From NCBI RefSeq assembly GCF_021018805.1, contig NC_086257.1, positions 18,761,193 through 18,825,192 on the forward strand: a DNA stretch of 64,000 bases. The letters run 5' to 3'. The notes below the pieces were generated by a model, which was not told the origin of the DNA, made no database searches, and was given only the letters and a program-made list of their open reading frames with translations. The position numbers and the translations under genes are program-made. Of this stretch, positions 27,982 through 39,115 are shown piece by piece; position 1 is the first letter of the stretch; the number at the start of each line of letters is the position of its first letter. This DNA is from Prinia subflava (Eukaryota > Chordata > Aves > Passeriformes > Cisticolidae).

Positions 27982-28273
27982 GCTTAGAACTAACTTTTAG
28001 TTGTCCAAGGCAGCTGAACTAATGATTAGGTCTAGAAGTAATTATCTACTAATGCACCTACTTTTTTTTCTTCATTTTCATGTTTTTAATTACAATGTAC
28101 TGGCAATACTGGAGTAGAAAAGTTCATTCTCCACACTAACAGTACACATCAGAGAATTAGGAACATTTTTTAAGAGCACAATCATACCACCTCAATTTTA
28201 AGAATTTCCCCCTGAAGGTTTCCAAACTGTGTAAATGAAGGGACAGTAGCATAATCCTCTCTAAATGGGTTTA

Positions 28274-28333
28274 TATGATGCTGCTAATGCTGCTTTTGTA
28301 TGATGCTGTTAATGCTGCTTTTGCAGCATTAAC
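28274..28333. repeat. 25-bp tandem duplication ending in an 11-bp perfect hairpin
   Basis: Two 25-bp copies lie head to tail at 28274-28298 and 28299-28323, with one difference. The second copy runs into an inverted repeat: GTTAATGCTGC (28308-28318), a TTTT loop, and GCAGCATTAAC (28323-28333). The arms pair perfectly. No flanking gene signal was seen. Confidence 0.9.
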
Positions 28334-31300
28334 ATTCTTTGGTACTTCAGATGGGATCATTCCAAAGCTGAAAGTGCGTGCAGAGGTCGTGTCTAGGTCA
28401 GGGACATGAGGTTACTTTGCAGACACACTTATTCCAATTCCTCATCTACTATTGCCATTGTCTGATGAGTGACAATTTACTCTTTTTAGGGAATAAGCAT
28501 AAGGGGGTAAATATAGTCTACTATACAGGTCAAAAATGGGGTTTTATTCTGGAGGTAAGTACGCTCAGATTCTGAACCCTTTGTTGAAGAGAACATGCAG
28601 CACAGGAAACTCAGAATGGATTTTGGGTCAAGGATACAGCATAAAGACCCTTTATGACCAAAGTGCTAAAAGAGTTCTACTTTGACACCATTCACTATGG
28701 AAAGGACTCAAATCTTAAGGTTGTAGCAAAAAAATTATGTAATAAATCCGAGGGTATCAAGAGTTTATATTATGGTGAGAATCAAATGTTTGTATTACAG
28801 GAAGGGCTAAATTTATCCTGGCAGCATTTAGAACCAGGGCTGGAGAGAGCTCATATGGGTCAAGAAAATAAGTCTTGAAAATATTTTTCAATCAGAAACT
28901 ATCCTAATCTGTTGTTTTCAAACCTGCCATCCAGTGTGATATGTTTTCCTTATTTAATATGTACAGGTCTAATCACAGATGATGAGAAGGTAATATTTAT
29001 CTGCCTCAAAACAAACCAAATCACAAATTTCCAGCTAGCCTTTGTTACATTTTTGTTCCATTAATTCTCTGCCTCACCATCTTTCTGTCCCTTTACATGG
29101 TAGAATCACATCTATTGTTATCTTGGGATTAAATATATTTTAGCATTTCAGTTTATAAAAACTTTCATTGTTTTTAATAACCTTTGAGCAAGGTGCTTGA
29201 CAAGTGAGCCAAAGAAAAACAAAAATCCCAAACAGAATTAAATCTTGCATGATTATACACAAACAAGGAAAGAAATGTTTTTCTGTATGAAAACATTAAA
29301 CTGAGGACATGAATTTTGATCACATGTTTACCCTATATTTATAGAACTCAAATCCTGAGATTTCCATCTTAATCTTCAATAAGAGTTAATAGTGGTGACA
29401 ATGCATTACAAACTGTCTTCAGTGCCCAAGCTGTTATCCTTCTTAAGCAAAATCAGAACAATCAAAATAAGTAATTTAGGAACTAATACAATTTTTAAAT
29501 GGTTCCAAGATTAGGTACCTAGTAAGAGGCATATACCAGTTCATTTATTTAAATACATATCTCATTTTTCAAAACAGTATGCAGGATTTTATCTAATTGT
29601 GAAATAACAGGTCATCTGAACAGTCACCCTCATTCAACATAATTCCACCTTTGCTAAACAATACCTTTCTTAAGGACTTTCAATAACGGAGTAAAACCTT
29701 GACTATGAAAATGAGCAATTTGGACACTTAATCTGGTAATGTAAAACAAGAGAAAAAAACCAGACAACTGTTATGCCCCTCCGACAGTTTTGATAAATAT
29801 TTGTGTTATATTCTTTAGAGTACCAGTTTCTTTCTATGTAGAAAACCACAGTTTCAAGACTTGAAAATTATCTTAAAACTCTCATAGAATTGTATCTTTT
29901 GATCAGATTATTATGCATTCAAATCTTTTTTCTAGCTCTGTCAGAGATTTCTTTATCTTTTAAATTGTGTTTATTCCTTTGCCTGTCTTTTTCTCATTCC
30001 AAATGTCTGATGAGTGTCTGCCCAATCTAGAAAAAGTCTACACCAACAAAAACATGGGGCTAATGGGACCTATTTCCTTTTCTGGCTGCACAGGTGTACA
30101 ATTGTGAAGTGCAGGATTTAATAATGATATCTGGAACAAGAACAACAAAGTCTGCAAACACTGGAAAAATTCATATTTCTTCTGTTTTCCAGGCTGGCAG
30201 AGCACAGATTATACTATTTAAACACCAGAACCTACATAACTTTCTTTTACCAATAACTTGCATCAATATTCCAGACACAGTTACACTTTTAGTTTTCTTT
30301 TACACACGGAGCGTCATCATACACTTTTCATTTGTCCCCAGTGAAGATGTAATAAAAGAGAGAACCAACCCAGAGAACTGAACCCATCCCAGAGATCACC
30401 CACGTTTTTCTCTGCAATTGAAGGCAGACTGCTTCAAGATATTTGAATATCACCTTTTACATGAGGCCAAAATATTCTGTCTTTCCACATCCCTGTGCAT
30501 TTTATTGAGAATCTTTAGTGATATCAAAATACTGCAACTAAGGCACAACAGCTTCTAGAAACAGCTGAATTTTTCTGGGATTTTTTTCTTTAAATAAGAA
30601 CTTACAGGGCTTTTAAACTATGCCATGACTCACTCCATATTTTACTCTGGTCAACACTGCCTTTGATATATTAATATCAATAAATTAGTGTTTTGACTCT
30701 TAGAACAGCACAACTGGGAGTACAGAAACCTCTCTCACAGTGACAGAGTTAAAAACAAAGATAATTCAAAAGCAGACCCAAGCAAAACTGTCAGAAGCAA
30801 GATTCCCAACATCTATAAACATTTGTGACAAGCTTGCAAGAAGTTAAATGCTTGTCTGAAGCTTTGTATCTCAAAGCATTATCTGAGGTTAAATAAGAAC
30901 AGCTGCTAATTTCACTGAGGGCTACCCTATTGTTACACCTATAAAAGAGTTTCTAAAAGCCAGGCTCAGAAACAGCTGCCTTGTAACAGCTTGCCTGTTC
31001 CAGTTAACTCAGAACAATGTTTTATATTCTGCATTTCCTACAAAGGCTATCCTGTATTCCTGCTCTCTGATAAGCTGCTGATTTTTCCACGTAAAATTCC
31101 ACCACTTCTCAGTTAATTTCATTGCTTTTCGAAAACAAACTACAGAGTTAGTCTGAATGTTAGTCTGAACTCTGAAATTCAGAGTTCTCTGAATGTTTCA
31201 TGAAACAAAACCATAAAAATTGCACAGCAGGAGGTGAGGAACCCCTGCCCCTTCAAAGAATAATACATCATGTGCTGGGAGGAAATGAGGGAACAAAATC

Positions 31301-34300
31301 CATCATTTACACATCATGTGTGCAGTAAATATTTAAAGAACAGACAGCACTTTCTTCACAATTATTTATTTGGAAATCGATCCAATCTCCTGGAATTTCA
31401 CTTGAACAGGTACCAGAGGAATCTCTTATTCTGATCCAGCACACGCATCATCATGGCAATATAGCAAATAATAGCTAAGTAATTCTGTCATTATGAGTGT
31501 GTTATGATTGGGGATCATGGGACTGAAGTCAACATAAAGGGAACTCAAATTATGGGAGAGAAAATACTTCAGTAGTCATTCTCTGCTGAAGATTACCAAA
31601 CAAATTTAAAATTGCCAGCTGCTAAACCAAATGATTTCACAAAGTTCTTTGACACAGACTAAGCAGAGATGATAGAAATCCTGCAGCTATTCCTTAAGAT
31701 TTTGAAGTCATATACCATTGTGCAGTCAAAGGACTCATCCCTTTGGTAATGCAATTCCAAATTATTAAGAAGTCAATCAAGTAAGCACTAAAAAATAGTT
31801 TCTACATATTCACAATGGTCTTATTAAAAGATGACAATTGCAAAGAAAAAAAGACTGCAAAACCTCTCATCCAAACCTTCTATCACAAGGAGATATATTA
31901 TATAACTCATTTGTAAAAGGATCGGAACCTTAAACAATCTCTAAGTAGTTAAGTCCCAGACCTGCTTCTTCTTACCAACTCTGCTCTATATTCCTGGCTG
32001 GATTTCCTATTTACAGTTAAATCATCATTGTTGTTCCAACATTACAGTGTTGTTATCTTATCTCAAACTGTGCCCTCCCTATTATACTCCAAATAAAACT
32101 CTTTGACTTAAGAGAGAAAAAACCTTATTTCACATCCTTCTCCTCCTTTCAGCCTGCAGCTTATAGAGAATGAGATAGATTGGACAGAATTGTTTATTAA
32201 TTTCCAGTTATATTTTGTGTTCATATGTGTTAAGTGCAGCAACTTTACACAAGTTCTTGAGAGCACAATGGGTCTTGCAGAGCTTCCCCCAGTGATGCTT
32301 TGGAAGCTGTTCCACTTGGCTTTGGGAAGGAATCCATAGGATTCAGACTGAGACAGCTTCTCAAGGGAGCACACGTGATGCCAGAGTTACTGAGAATCAA
32401 TAAACACAAAACCTTACTGTGCCATTTCAATGCAAATGCTTCTCAAACTGGAATGCAATTTAACCACCCTATCGACATTTAAATGGATTTAAGACACAGC
32501 CCAGTGAGGGTAAATGTGAATATTTATGCTGATTGCCTTTTATCAACTTTTGTCCTTTTCTTTGCCATTTTTCTTGAATGCAGTGAAGTCTTCCTGTATT
32601 AGCACTGAAATCTGCTATTCCATCAACATAAGAATGGAAATATAAGGAAAGGGATGGAATAGGAGCAGAGCACTGTGAACTCAGCCAATATGCATTTAGC
32701 TGCTTATTTTACATTATTTCTTAGGCAAGTCTTCTATAGCTGCTTCCTTGTCTGTAGCCAGCTCTGTATTTCATCATAATCCTGTAAGAATGAAGGTCAT
32801 GAGTCAAAACAGCTTGGATAATCACTAACAGAGAGCTTGATAAGAGGTTCCAAATTATGCAAATAAAACATCAAACTAGTAGCTCAGGTTCTGAAATCTG
32901 GTCTATCCTGACGGTGCTGCTTCCAGTTCAGGACTAAGAGCTTGTTCACATTTCCTCACCACAGTCAGCTGGGTACTACCTAAAGGAATTTTGTTCCCAT
33001 TTATCTTAGATTTATACCTGACTTTATTAGGCTGGCAATAAAAAAACTACCAAGAGCTTTGACGAAACAGAATTTTCTGTTTAAATATCAGTCTTGTATT
33101 GGTCCATAAAACTGCCTCACCATATGTTTCCTCATTATTTTTAATTATATGTAAAATGCAAGATGTAACACCACTAGAAAAGAGTAGAGAAGTATATATG
33201 AGAAGAAAGACTCATGCAGAAACTTGAACATAAAAGCCTGAGAAGGGAAAAATTTGGAGTCATAAACAGATCCTATGTAAATCAAGAGCTCACAGTTGTA
33301 TTGTGGACATTGGAACTCCCATGGTACCATTGCACAGCTCTGTGTGCTCATTTTGAGAGGTACAAATCTTAGCGCCGCATAATTTAAAAAAAATAAAGCC
33401 AAGTTTTTCCCTTCATTTTTATTGTTAAGTTGCACAAAACAGGAAGATTTGTGGAGCATAAAGCCATTTGGAATAGGCTGCTTAGCTGGTACTCTAATAC
33501 ATCAGCTGCTGGGGGATCTGGAGAGCAGCCAAGCCTCCCAAATTCAACATGTTCAGCTGCTCTCCTGCTCCTTCTCCCAGCACAGGAGGACAACAGATAC
33601 TAAAACTTAAGGTTCTCACTAATTCATCTTTCATAAAGTTTGCTTTACAAGGGCCCTCCCAACCTATTAAAGACATTTAAAGAGCAGATCAGTACTTCAG
33701 GATGTCCTAAACTGCTGGGTTTTGTTTTTATTTTGTTTTTAAACACCTCACTTCAATAGCCCAGTGGGAAAGTTAGGACAATTGGCCATATTTTTTGGCA
33801 TTACATTCATAAATGCAGAGAGGTGTTATTCTGTTTCTCCTAAGCTAGCAAGGGAGATGCCCATGAAACCAAAAATCCTGTCATACCTCTACCAGCACTC
33901 TCTGAAGATGATTTTTTAAACTATCAAATTCCTTTATAAGGGAAGCTGTCTTAAAACTTCTATTTTTCAGAAGCTTAAATTTAAACATGCCTGTGTTGAG
34001 ATGATTTTTGTGAACAGGGATGCATTGCAGTGTGTCAGGTAAAGCTGAAACAGCTCGGTAGGATCTTTGGAAAATAAATGGAACAGCACAGGTCTGTGTA
34101 AGGAAGGAATACTTTCTTCATGTATAAATATTAAAAAAAAGAGAAAATCTGATCACTTCATTTCTTTCTCACAAGAACAGATGCTATAAATATTCCTGAA
34201 AAGCTAATTTGGGACTCAAGTACCTTAAATATTTGTCAAAAGCAAACTTATAATTATGAAATGGTTTTAGATAAAATCCTTTTATTTCATAGATGACAAC

Positions 34301-34860
34301 AAAGTATTTCTGCAATTAATCATTATAGTTTAAATACTGTTGTCAAAATGTTAAACATTTACAAAGCACTGTTGGCTTTTCACATGTAAGAACAAATTTG
34401 CAAATCACTGTAATGAAGAAAATAATTACAGAACTATATAGTATTGCACTAAATAATAATGTTTAAAGTGTGACCATGTGTTCATTCTGATCAGCCCATC
34501 AGGACTTGAAGGTGATCTGCAGGTCCCAAGTGCTAAAAGATTTATCATAAATGAGCATGGTTACAAAGCTATACGCATAATTTATTTTTAAAAAATCAGC
34601 TATATGCTGCACTAGAAATTTACATTAATATGCTCTTATAGTAATTTAATTAAATACTCATTACTAAGTACCACATCGAAATAGTGTGACTTGAACAAAA
34701 TTGAATTTGGAACTATTCGGAAACAGCAGCAGAAAAAAAATATTTCCTTATAAAATCCTGTCAAATCAGCATACTCCTCTGGAAATGTCTATTACTATCC
34801 GTTATTTGATCCCAAAGGAGAAACTTAAAGAAACTGTTATTAAGTTTTGAACTCAATGCT

Positions 34861-34893
34861 ATTATAAATATAATATTATAATATTATAATATC
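34861..34893. repeat. Short AT-rich (ATATTATA)-type tandem repeat
   Basis: The stretch 'attataaatataatattata' followed by 'atattataatat' is an imperfect 8-10 bp AT repeat. A T13 run lies close downstream near 34918. Confidence 0.75.
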
Positions 34894-36822
34894 AGGGGAA
34901 TACACTGAACTCTACTCCTTTTTTTTTTTTTGCTTTGGAGATAATACCTAAAGGAACTGTTGCATTTTTAATGTATCAAATATTGAACACATTTCTCAGT
35001 TTTTCTTAAGCAGTATGTTCCATTAAAACAAATCGTACATTTTTAGCTTCATCAGTTCATATTTGTCATGATTTACACATGGGTTGTCATGTTCTACATC
35101 ACAATTCTTTCCATTTCTATATTGCAAACCAATAGAGAATGATGAAATTTATTTACTAAATTGTTAAACAGTGGTTTACATGAGAAAGTCACTTATCTTG
35201 CAAACCTCCACTACCAACAAACTGTTTGTTTTGAAGTCCTGGCATGTGTAAAATTAGCTGTTACAGAATTACAGGGCTTGAGCAATAAACTGCTGTACCA
35301 GGTAAATTTATATAGCACTTTGGTTTGCTAAGAAAGAACACTTATTATTGAAGGAGGCTAAGTAAATAGCACCTTAAAAATAATAATCCTTCAACAGTTA
35401 TTGTAATAATTGTACTGGAGACATTAATTTCAGCTGAAGTTGATAATAGTAACAAGGTTAACCTGACCATAGGAAAACTGCTTTTATTTCACTCCAGTTC
35501 TTCAGCCTAATGGCTTCATAGGCAAGAATTGGCTACATAGTGGTCACTAGAGGGAAGAGAGACCAAAATTCTCAAGGTTACCTACCTAACCTCGGATAAG
35601 AATATTAATTTCTAGTGAACAGAATTAAAATCTGCCTTTTCCTGTGAATTGCTGCCCTGTGTACCTCTCCAGCAGACTCTGACAATTTAAGTTATTCCAC
35701 TGTATTCTCTTTGGTATCCCGGAAATTGCTACCAACTTCTAGTTTCAAAATGTTTCACATACCATAGGCTGAGCAGCCAGAAATGTCAACCTGACTTACA
35801 CACAGGGAGGTGTGTTTTTCTTTTTGGAAAGTTAGGACCTAACTTTTTAAAAAAGGTAGCATCAAACCACTTGCTTTGCCCAGCAAATAAACAAAGTCTG
35901 CTCGTACACAGGTATCCTTTGGGTTGCTTTTCTCCACTGTAGCATGGCCACTTTAAACTGGTGAGACAGATTTTTTATTTGGTGTCAGCCACTCCGAGGG
36001 CTTTGCAGTTACGTGTGTGGAGGATGAACAGCAGGCACTAATACGAGTATCATGACTCTTTTCAGGCAGTAGGTGAAACCTTGAAGAAAAAGTGGCTCTG
36101 TCTTCAAAAAAGTGACCTGACCTTTGCTTTGGTGGGTTTTTACTCTGCAAGAAATAAAAAGCACTGCATGCTTTCCAATGCATCCTTTCTAGCTGATAAA
36201 CGATTTTGTTCTAGCACTCAGCACAAAAGGACTACAGTTTATAGAGACCAATAGCATGCTATTAGTGCTAGCTAATGATAGCTCATGTGTCATACTGGAA
36301 ACAAGCTTCATAGACCTGGAATATGTCATATGAATCATGAACAAACACGTAATTGGCCCAGAACCTTTGATATGCTTACCAATTAAATGTAATTCTCATT
36401 GAATTTAATATATTTAATTTTACAATGACTTTGCAGTTCTTTGGATATCAAAGGCATCACAAATCCAGCATGCTTATCATTTATGACACTTCTGCTCTGA
36501 GAATTTCTTGCAGCATGCAAAGAACTCTCTGTAGGGTATCTGTGATGTATTGCACAAGCAAGCTAATCTAATATTGACCTGACCAGTAATAAAATCTGTT
36601 TAGAACCTGCAATAGTATGTAATGGTTTTACCTGCAATTGATGGAATGTTCCTGAAACAATCTGTAGTTCTGTATAAGCAATAGTGGGGGGATTACTTGA
36701 CACAGAATACACTGCTAGTGAAGATAACTCTTGTATATGATGTCTTAGCAAAGAACCCCTTCTGTTAATAGACTCTTAAGGATTTAAATATCTTTAAGTC
36801 CAGTGTAAAATACTTCTTTTAT

Positions 36823-36915
36823 GGAGCCAGATCCTGCAGTCTTTGCACAGCTAAAACTTCCACGGAAACCAATGGGAGCTTTTAAAGTATAATAATAAGG
36901 ACCTGCCCAGGGTCA
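36823..36915. repeat. Old palindromic amniote repeat relic
   Basis: 'agccagatcctgcagtcttt' is followed by an imperfect palindrome, 'aaaacttccacggaa' / 'accaatgggagctttt', and then 'aaggacctgcccaggg'. I recall closely similar short palindromes as dispersed old repeats in reptile and bird genomes. I cannot name the family with certainty. Confidence 0.4.
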
Positions 36916-37814
36916 CTGGCATAATACAGCTCTGCTGTGATGCTTTATGTGTAAGCCCCAACCTTCTCTGTCACTTGCAAGAGGCAGAGATCAAAATAAG
37001 ACCAAAGATCAAGATACAGAGACCAATGTGAATTCAAGATGATAAAGACCCTCATTAAATAAAAAGAATGGCATCAAACAGCATGGCACAAAATATTGGT
37101 GAACTTTTTGTTTGGACAGTGTGTATTAAATAAGGTTAAAATATCTTAACCTTGTCCAGAATATTTACGACATATAAAGACAAGTTTAAGAAAAATGAAT
37201 TTTAAAACAAAATCCTCACAGTAAGTTCTACAACAATGATCATTTTAGGGAGAGCTGTAGCAATGCCTACGATGGCAGAATTTGGCTCCGTATGTTCTGT
37301 TAGCAAAAACCCAGACTGTTTATATGATGTAAATTGCTTTTTAAAATGTTACTAGAGCTATAAACTGTGTGGGTCCAGATTATACATTCAAATTTCAGGG
37401 AGAGTTTGCCTCAGTGAACAACAAGGAACTGTGCTTTATTTGAAAACTCCGCTTGATGCTATTTTTAAGGAAAAAACCCAAAAAACCCACAAAGCGGTAT
37501 TTTGGGTATAAACTTTTAGACTACTAAAATTAAATCAAGAGGCCAATCCTCCAACCCTTAGTGTTCTGGGGATCCCATCCTGCAGAAAGTTGCCACGGGG
37601 GATCTTCCAGCAGGCCTTGGCCCAGTGGCCGGATTCCTGTTGGCTTCATTGGGGCAACTCTAACGAGCCACCAGACCACGGCTAGACCCCAACTGCCTCC
37701 TTGACCATTGGGTTGACGGACCATTGGTTCTATTATTATTATTACTATTTTTAAACAGAGTGTGCGTGTTCTGCTTCCAGCCGAGGTTCCAGGCGCCCGC
37801 CGGGCTGGGTGGGC

Positions 37815-37826
37815 CGCGCGTGCGCG
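37815..37826 (-). promoter_or_regulatory. NRF1 consensus site
   Basis: CGCGCGTGCGCG on the + strand reads CGCGCACGCGCG on the minus strand, which satisfies the NRF1 consensus at every position. It lies 57 bp before the exon acceptor in the CpG island. Confidence 0.6.
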
Positions 37827-37882
37827 GGGCGCGGTCGGAGCCCGCTGCTGACTTGGCGCCATTGTTGGTTTCGCTGTTGTAG

Positions 37883-37987
37883 GGCAAAGGCGCTAGGGCG
37901 GCCGATAAGGCTGTGGCCATGGTGATGAAGGAGATTCCGAGGGAGGAGTCTGCAGAAGAAAAGCCCCTCCTCACTGTGGCATCCCAG
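37883..37987 (+). CDS. PEX5L: PEX5L (TRIP8b) coding exon A, with possible internal start at 37919
   Basis: The exon follows 'gctgttgtag' and ends at CAG|GTGGGC: 105 nt, 35 codons, phase 0 at both ends. It encodes GKGARAADKAVAM and then VMKEIPREESAEEKPLL, ending TVASQ, which I recognise as the conserved early part of TRIP8b. Two ways of use are possible. Spliced from an upstream first exon, it reads from GKG. If transcription starts in the surrounding CpG island and the acceptor is not used, the first ATG of the leader is 37919, in the strong context gccATGg, and the frame is closed just upstream by the TAG at 37880-37882. The EEKPLL segment fits an acidic dileucine sorting signal. Being a multiple of three with 0-0 phase, the exon can be skipped without frame loss. 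Confidence 0.94.
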
Positions 37988-39072
37988 GTGGGCGGAGCGC
38001 GGGGCTCTGAGGGGGCCACGGGCGCTGCGCGAGTCCCCGGCCCCGCTGGGTGACCCAGTGGCATCCCGCTGCTTCACTGAGGGGGGAAAATAGCCTGGGG
38101 TAAACGTTGGGGGTTTAGATGTTTTGACATGAAAATTTAAACAAAAATGCTTTTTTTTCCCCCCAGTTCAGTTACCAGAAAGTTGCTTAAAGCTGGTTTA
38201 AAATCTTGGTTCTATTTCACGCCATCAATCGTCACGCCATAAATACCCATTTGCAGTTCATATATTAAATATTTCCATTCGGTGCATATATAGAAATAAG
38301 AAACAACCAGTTCATAGTAGTGTCATTTCCAGTATCCCAGATCCCATTCCTAAGCTCTCACTGGGGTTCTGCTCCTGGTCTGGATCAGAATATGTAACTC
38401 TGCGCATCTCATTGCTTTCATTTCTACACCTTCAAAGGGAGGAATTATGTCCCCACCTAAACCTTACACCTACCTTGGAGTAGCCACCAACCATTTGGTG
38501 GTTCCATCAGTTTCTTAAAGACAGCAACTGAACACTGTTGTAAACCACAGCACTCTCATACGAGAGTGGATTTTATTCCCTCATGTTGCTCACGTACATG
38601 AATTTGGTCCCCAGGCAAGAGTTTACTGCCCATATTTACTGCACACAAATACTTCCAGCTCATCAGGAATGGGAATTGCTAGAAGCTGTTTTTATGTGAG
38701 AGCCTTAAACAGAATCCACCGTCCTGTTTTATTCCTCTCATGATTTAGGATAACAGCTACTGCACTTTAGAAAGTTCTGAGATGCACACACACCAGCACG
38801 TACTTCTCTAGCAGATGTGCTGCACTAATACACATTCTAGAAATACCATCTACTAATTTGGAAACCAGGTCTGGCACCTCCTCCTCAGCCCCTGTTGAAC
38901 ACCAGGTTTTGTGCATGGTGAACTCCAATGTCTATGAAGAAATTGCACAGAGGAAAAAGATGCTCTGTTTAAGGCATTTTTCCACTAAGTGATTAACAAA
39001 CAATTAGAAACCCACAGAAAATGCCACCCCCTCTAAATCTTCACTGCACCCCAAAAAAAAAAAGATTGACAT

Positions 39073-39115
39073 GCAAAACTTCCATTGGCTTCAACAGGGC
39101 CAGGAGTTCAGCCTG
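39073..39115. repeat. Old palindromic amniote repeat relic (half)
   Basis: 'caaaacttccattggcttca' followed by 'acagggccaggagttcagcctgg' resembles one arm and end of the same old palindromic repeat seen at 36823-36915. The opposite arm is missing. Confidence 0.3.

Larger units (their letters stand above)
1..37882 (+). other. Probable PEX5L first intron or 5' flank, no supported exon
   Basis: I could not support any protein-coding exon in these 37.9 kb. The next feature downstream is a PEX5L exon that begins at a splice acceptor, so an earlier exon must lie upstream, either in unrecognised sequence here or before the window. I looked for the mammalian first coding exons by expected peptide and did not see them. 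The region holds CR1 fragments at about 7897-8425, 15732-15812, 20115-20318 and 27863-27981, MIR-like remnants near 2338 and 9962, a hexanucleotide microsatellite at 26164-26404 and a 25-bp duplication with a hairpin at 28274-28333. Its open frames have no recognisable family and no clean splice structure. The rest looks like ordinary AT-rich intronic or intergenic DNA. Confidence 0.6.
37700..38060 (+). promoter_or_regulatory. CpG island and probable internal PEX5L promoter
   Basis: By eye there are roughly 28 CpG dinucleotides between about 37790 and 38065, against CpG-poor surroundings. Upstream are two inverted CCAAT boxes (ATTGG at 37707-37711 and 37723-37727, 16 bp apart). A sequence fitting the NRF1 consensus on the minus strand (YGCGCAYGCGCR) lies at 37815-37826. 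A GGGCGG Sp1-type box at 37990-37995 overlaps the splice donor. There is no TATA box in a usable place. The island surrounds the coding exon 37883-37987. This arrangement is typical of a TATA-less CpG promoter. It may start a shorter transcript inside the gene, although the same exon also has a splice acceptor. Confidence 0.65.

Noticed and set aside
28654..28878. A 74-codon + strand frame with protein-like composition
   Set aside because: Too short, no family recognised, no flanking splice sites of note.
37530..38077. Minus-strand open frames of 108-134 codons across the CpG island
   Set aside because: GC-rich DNA lacks stops by chance. They lie antisense to a solid PEX5L exon and have no family likeness.
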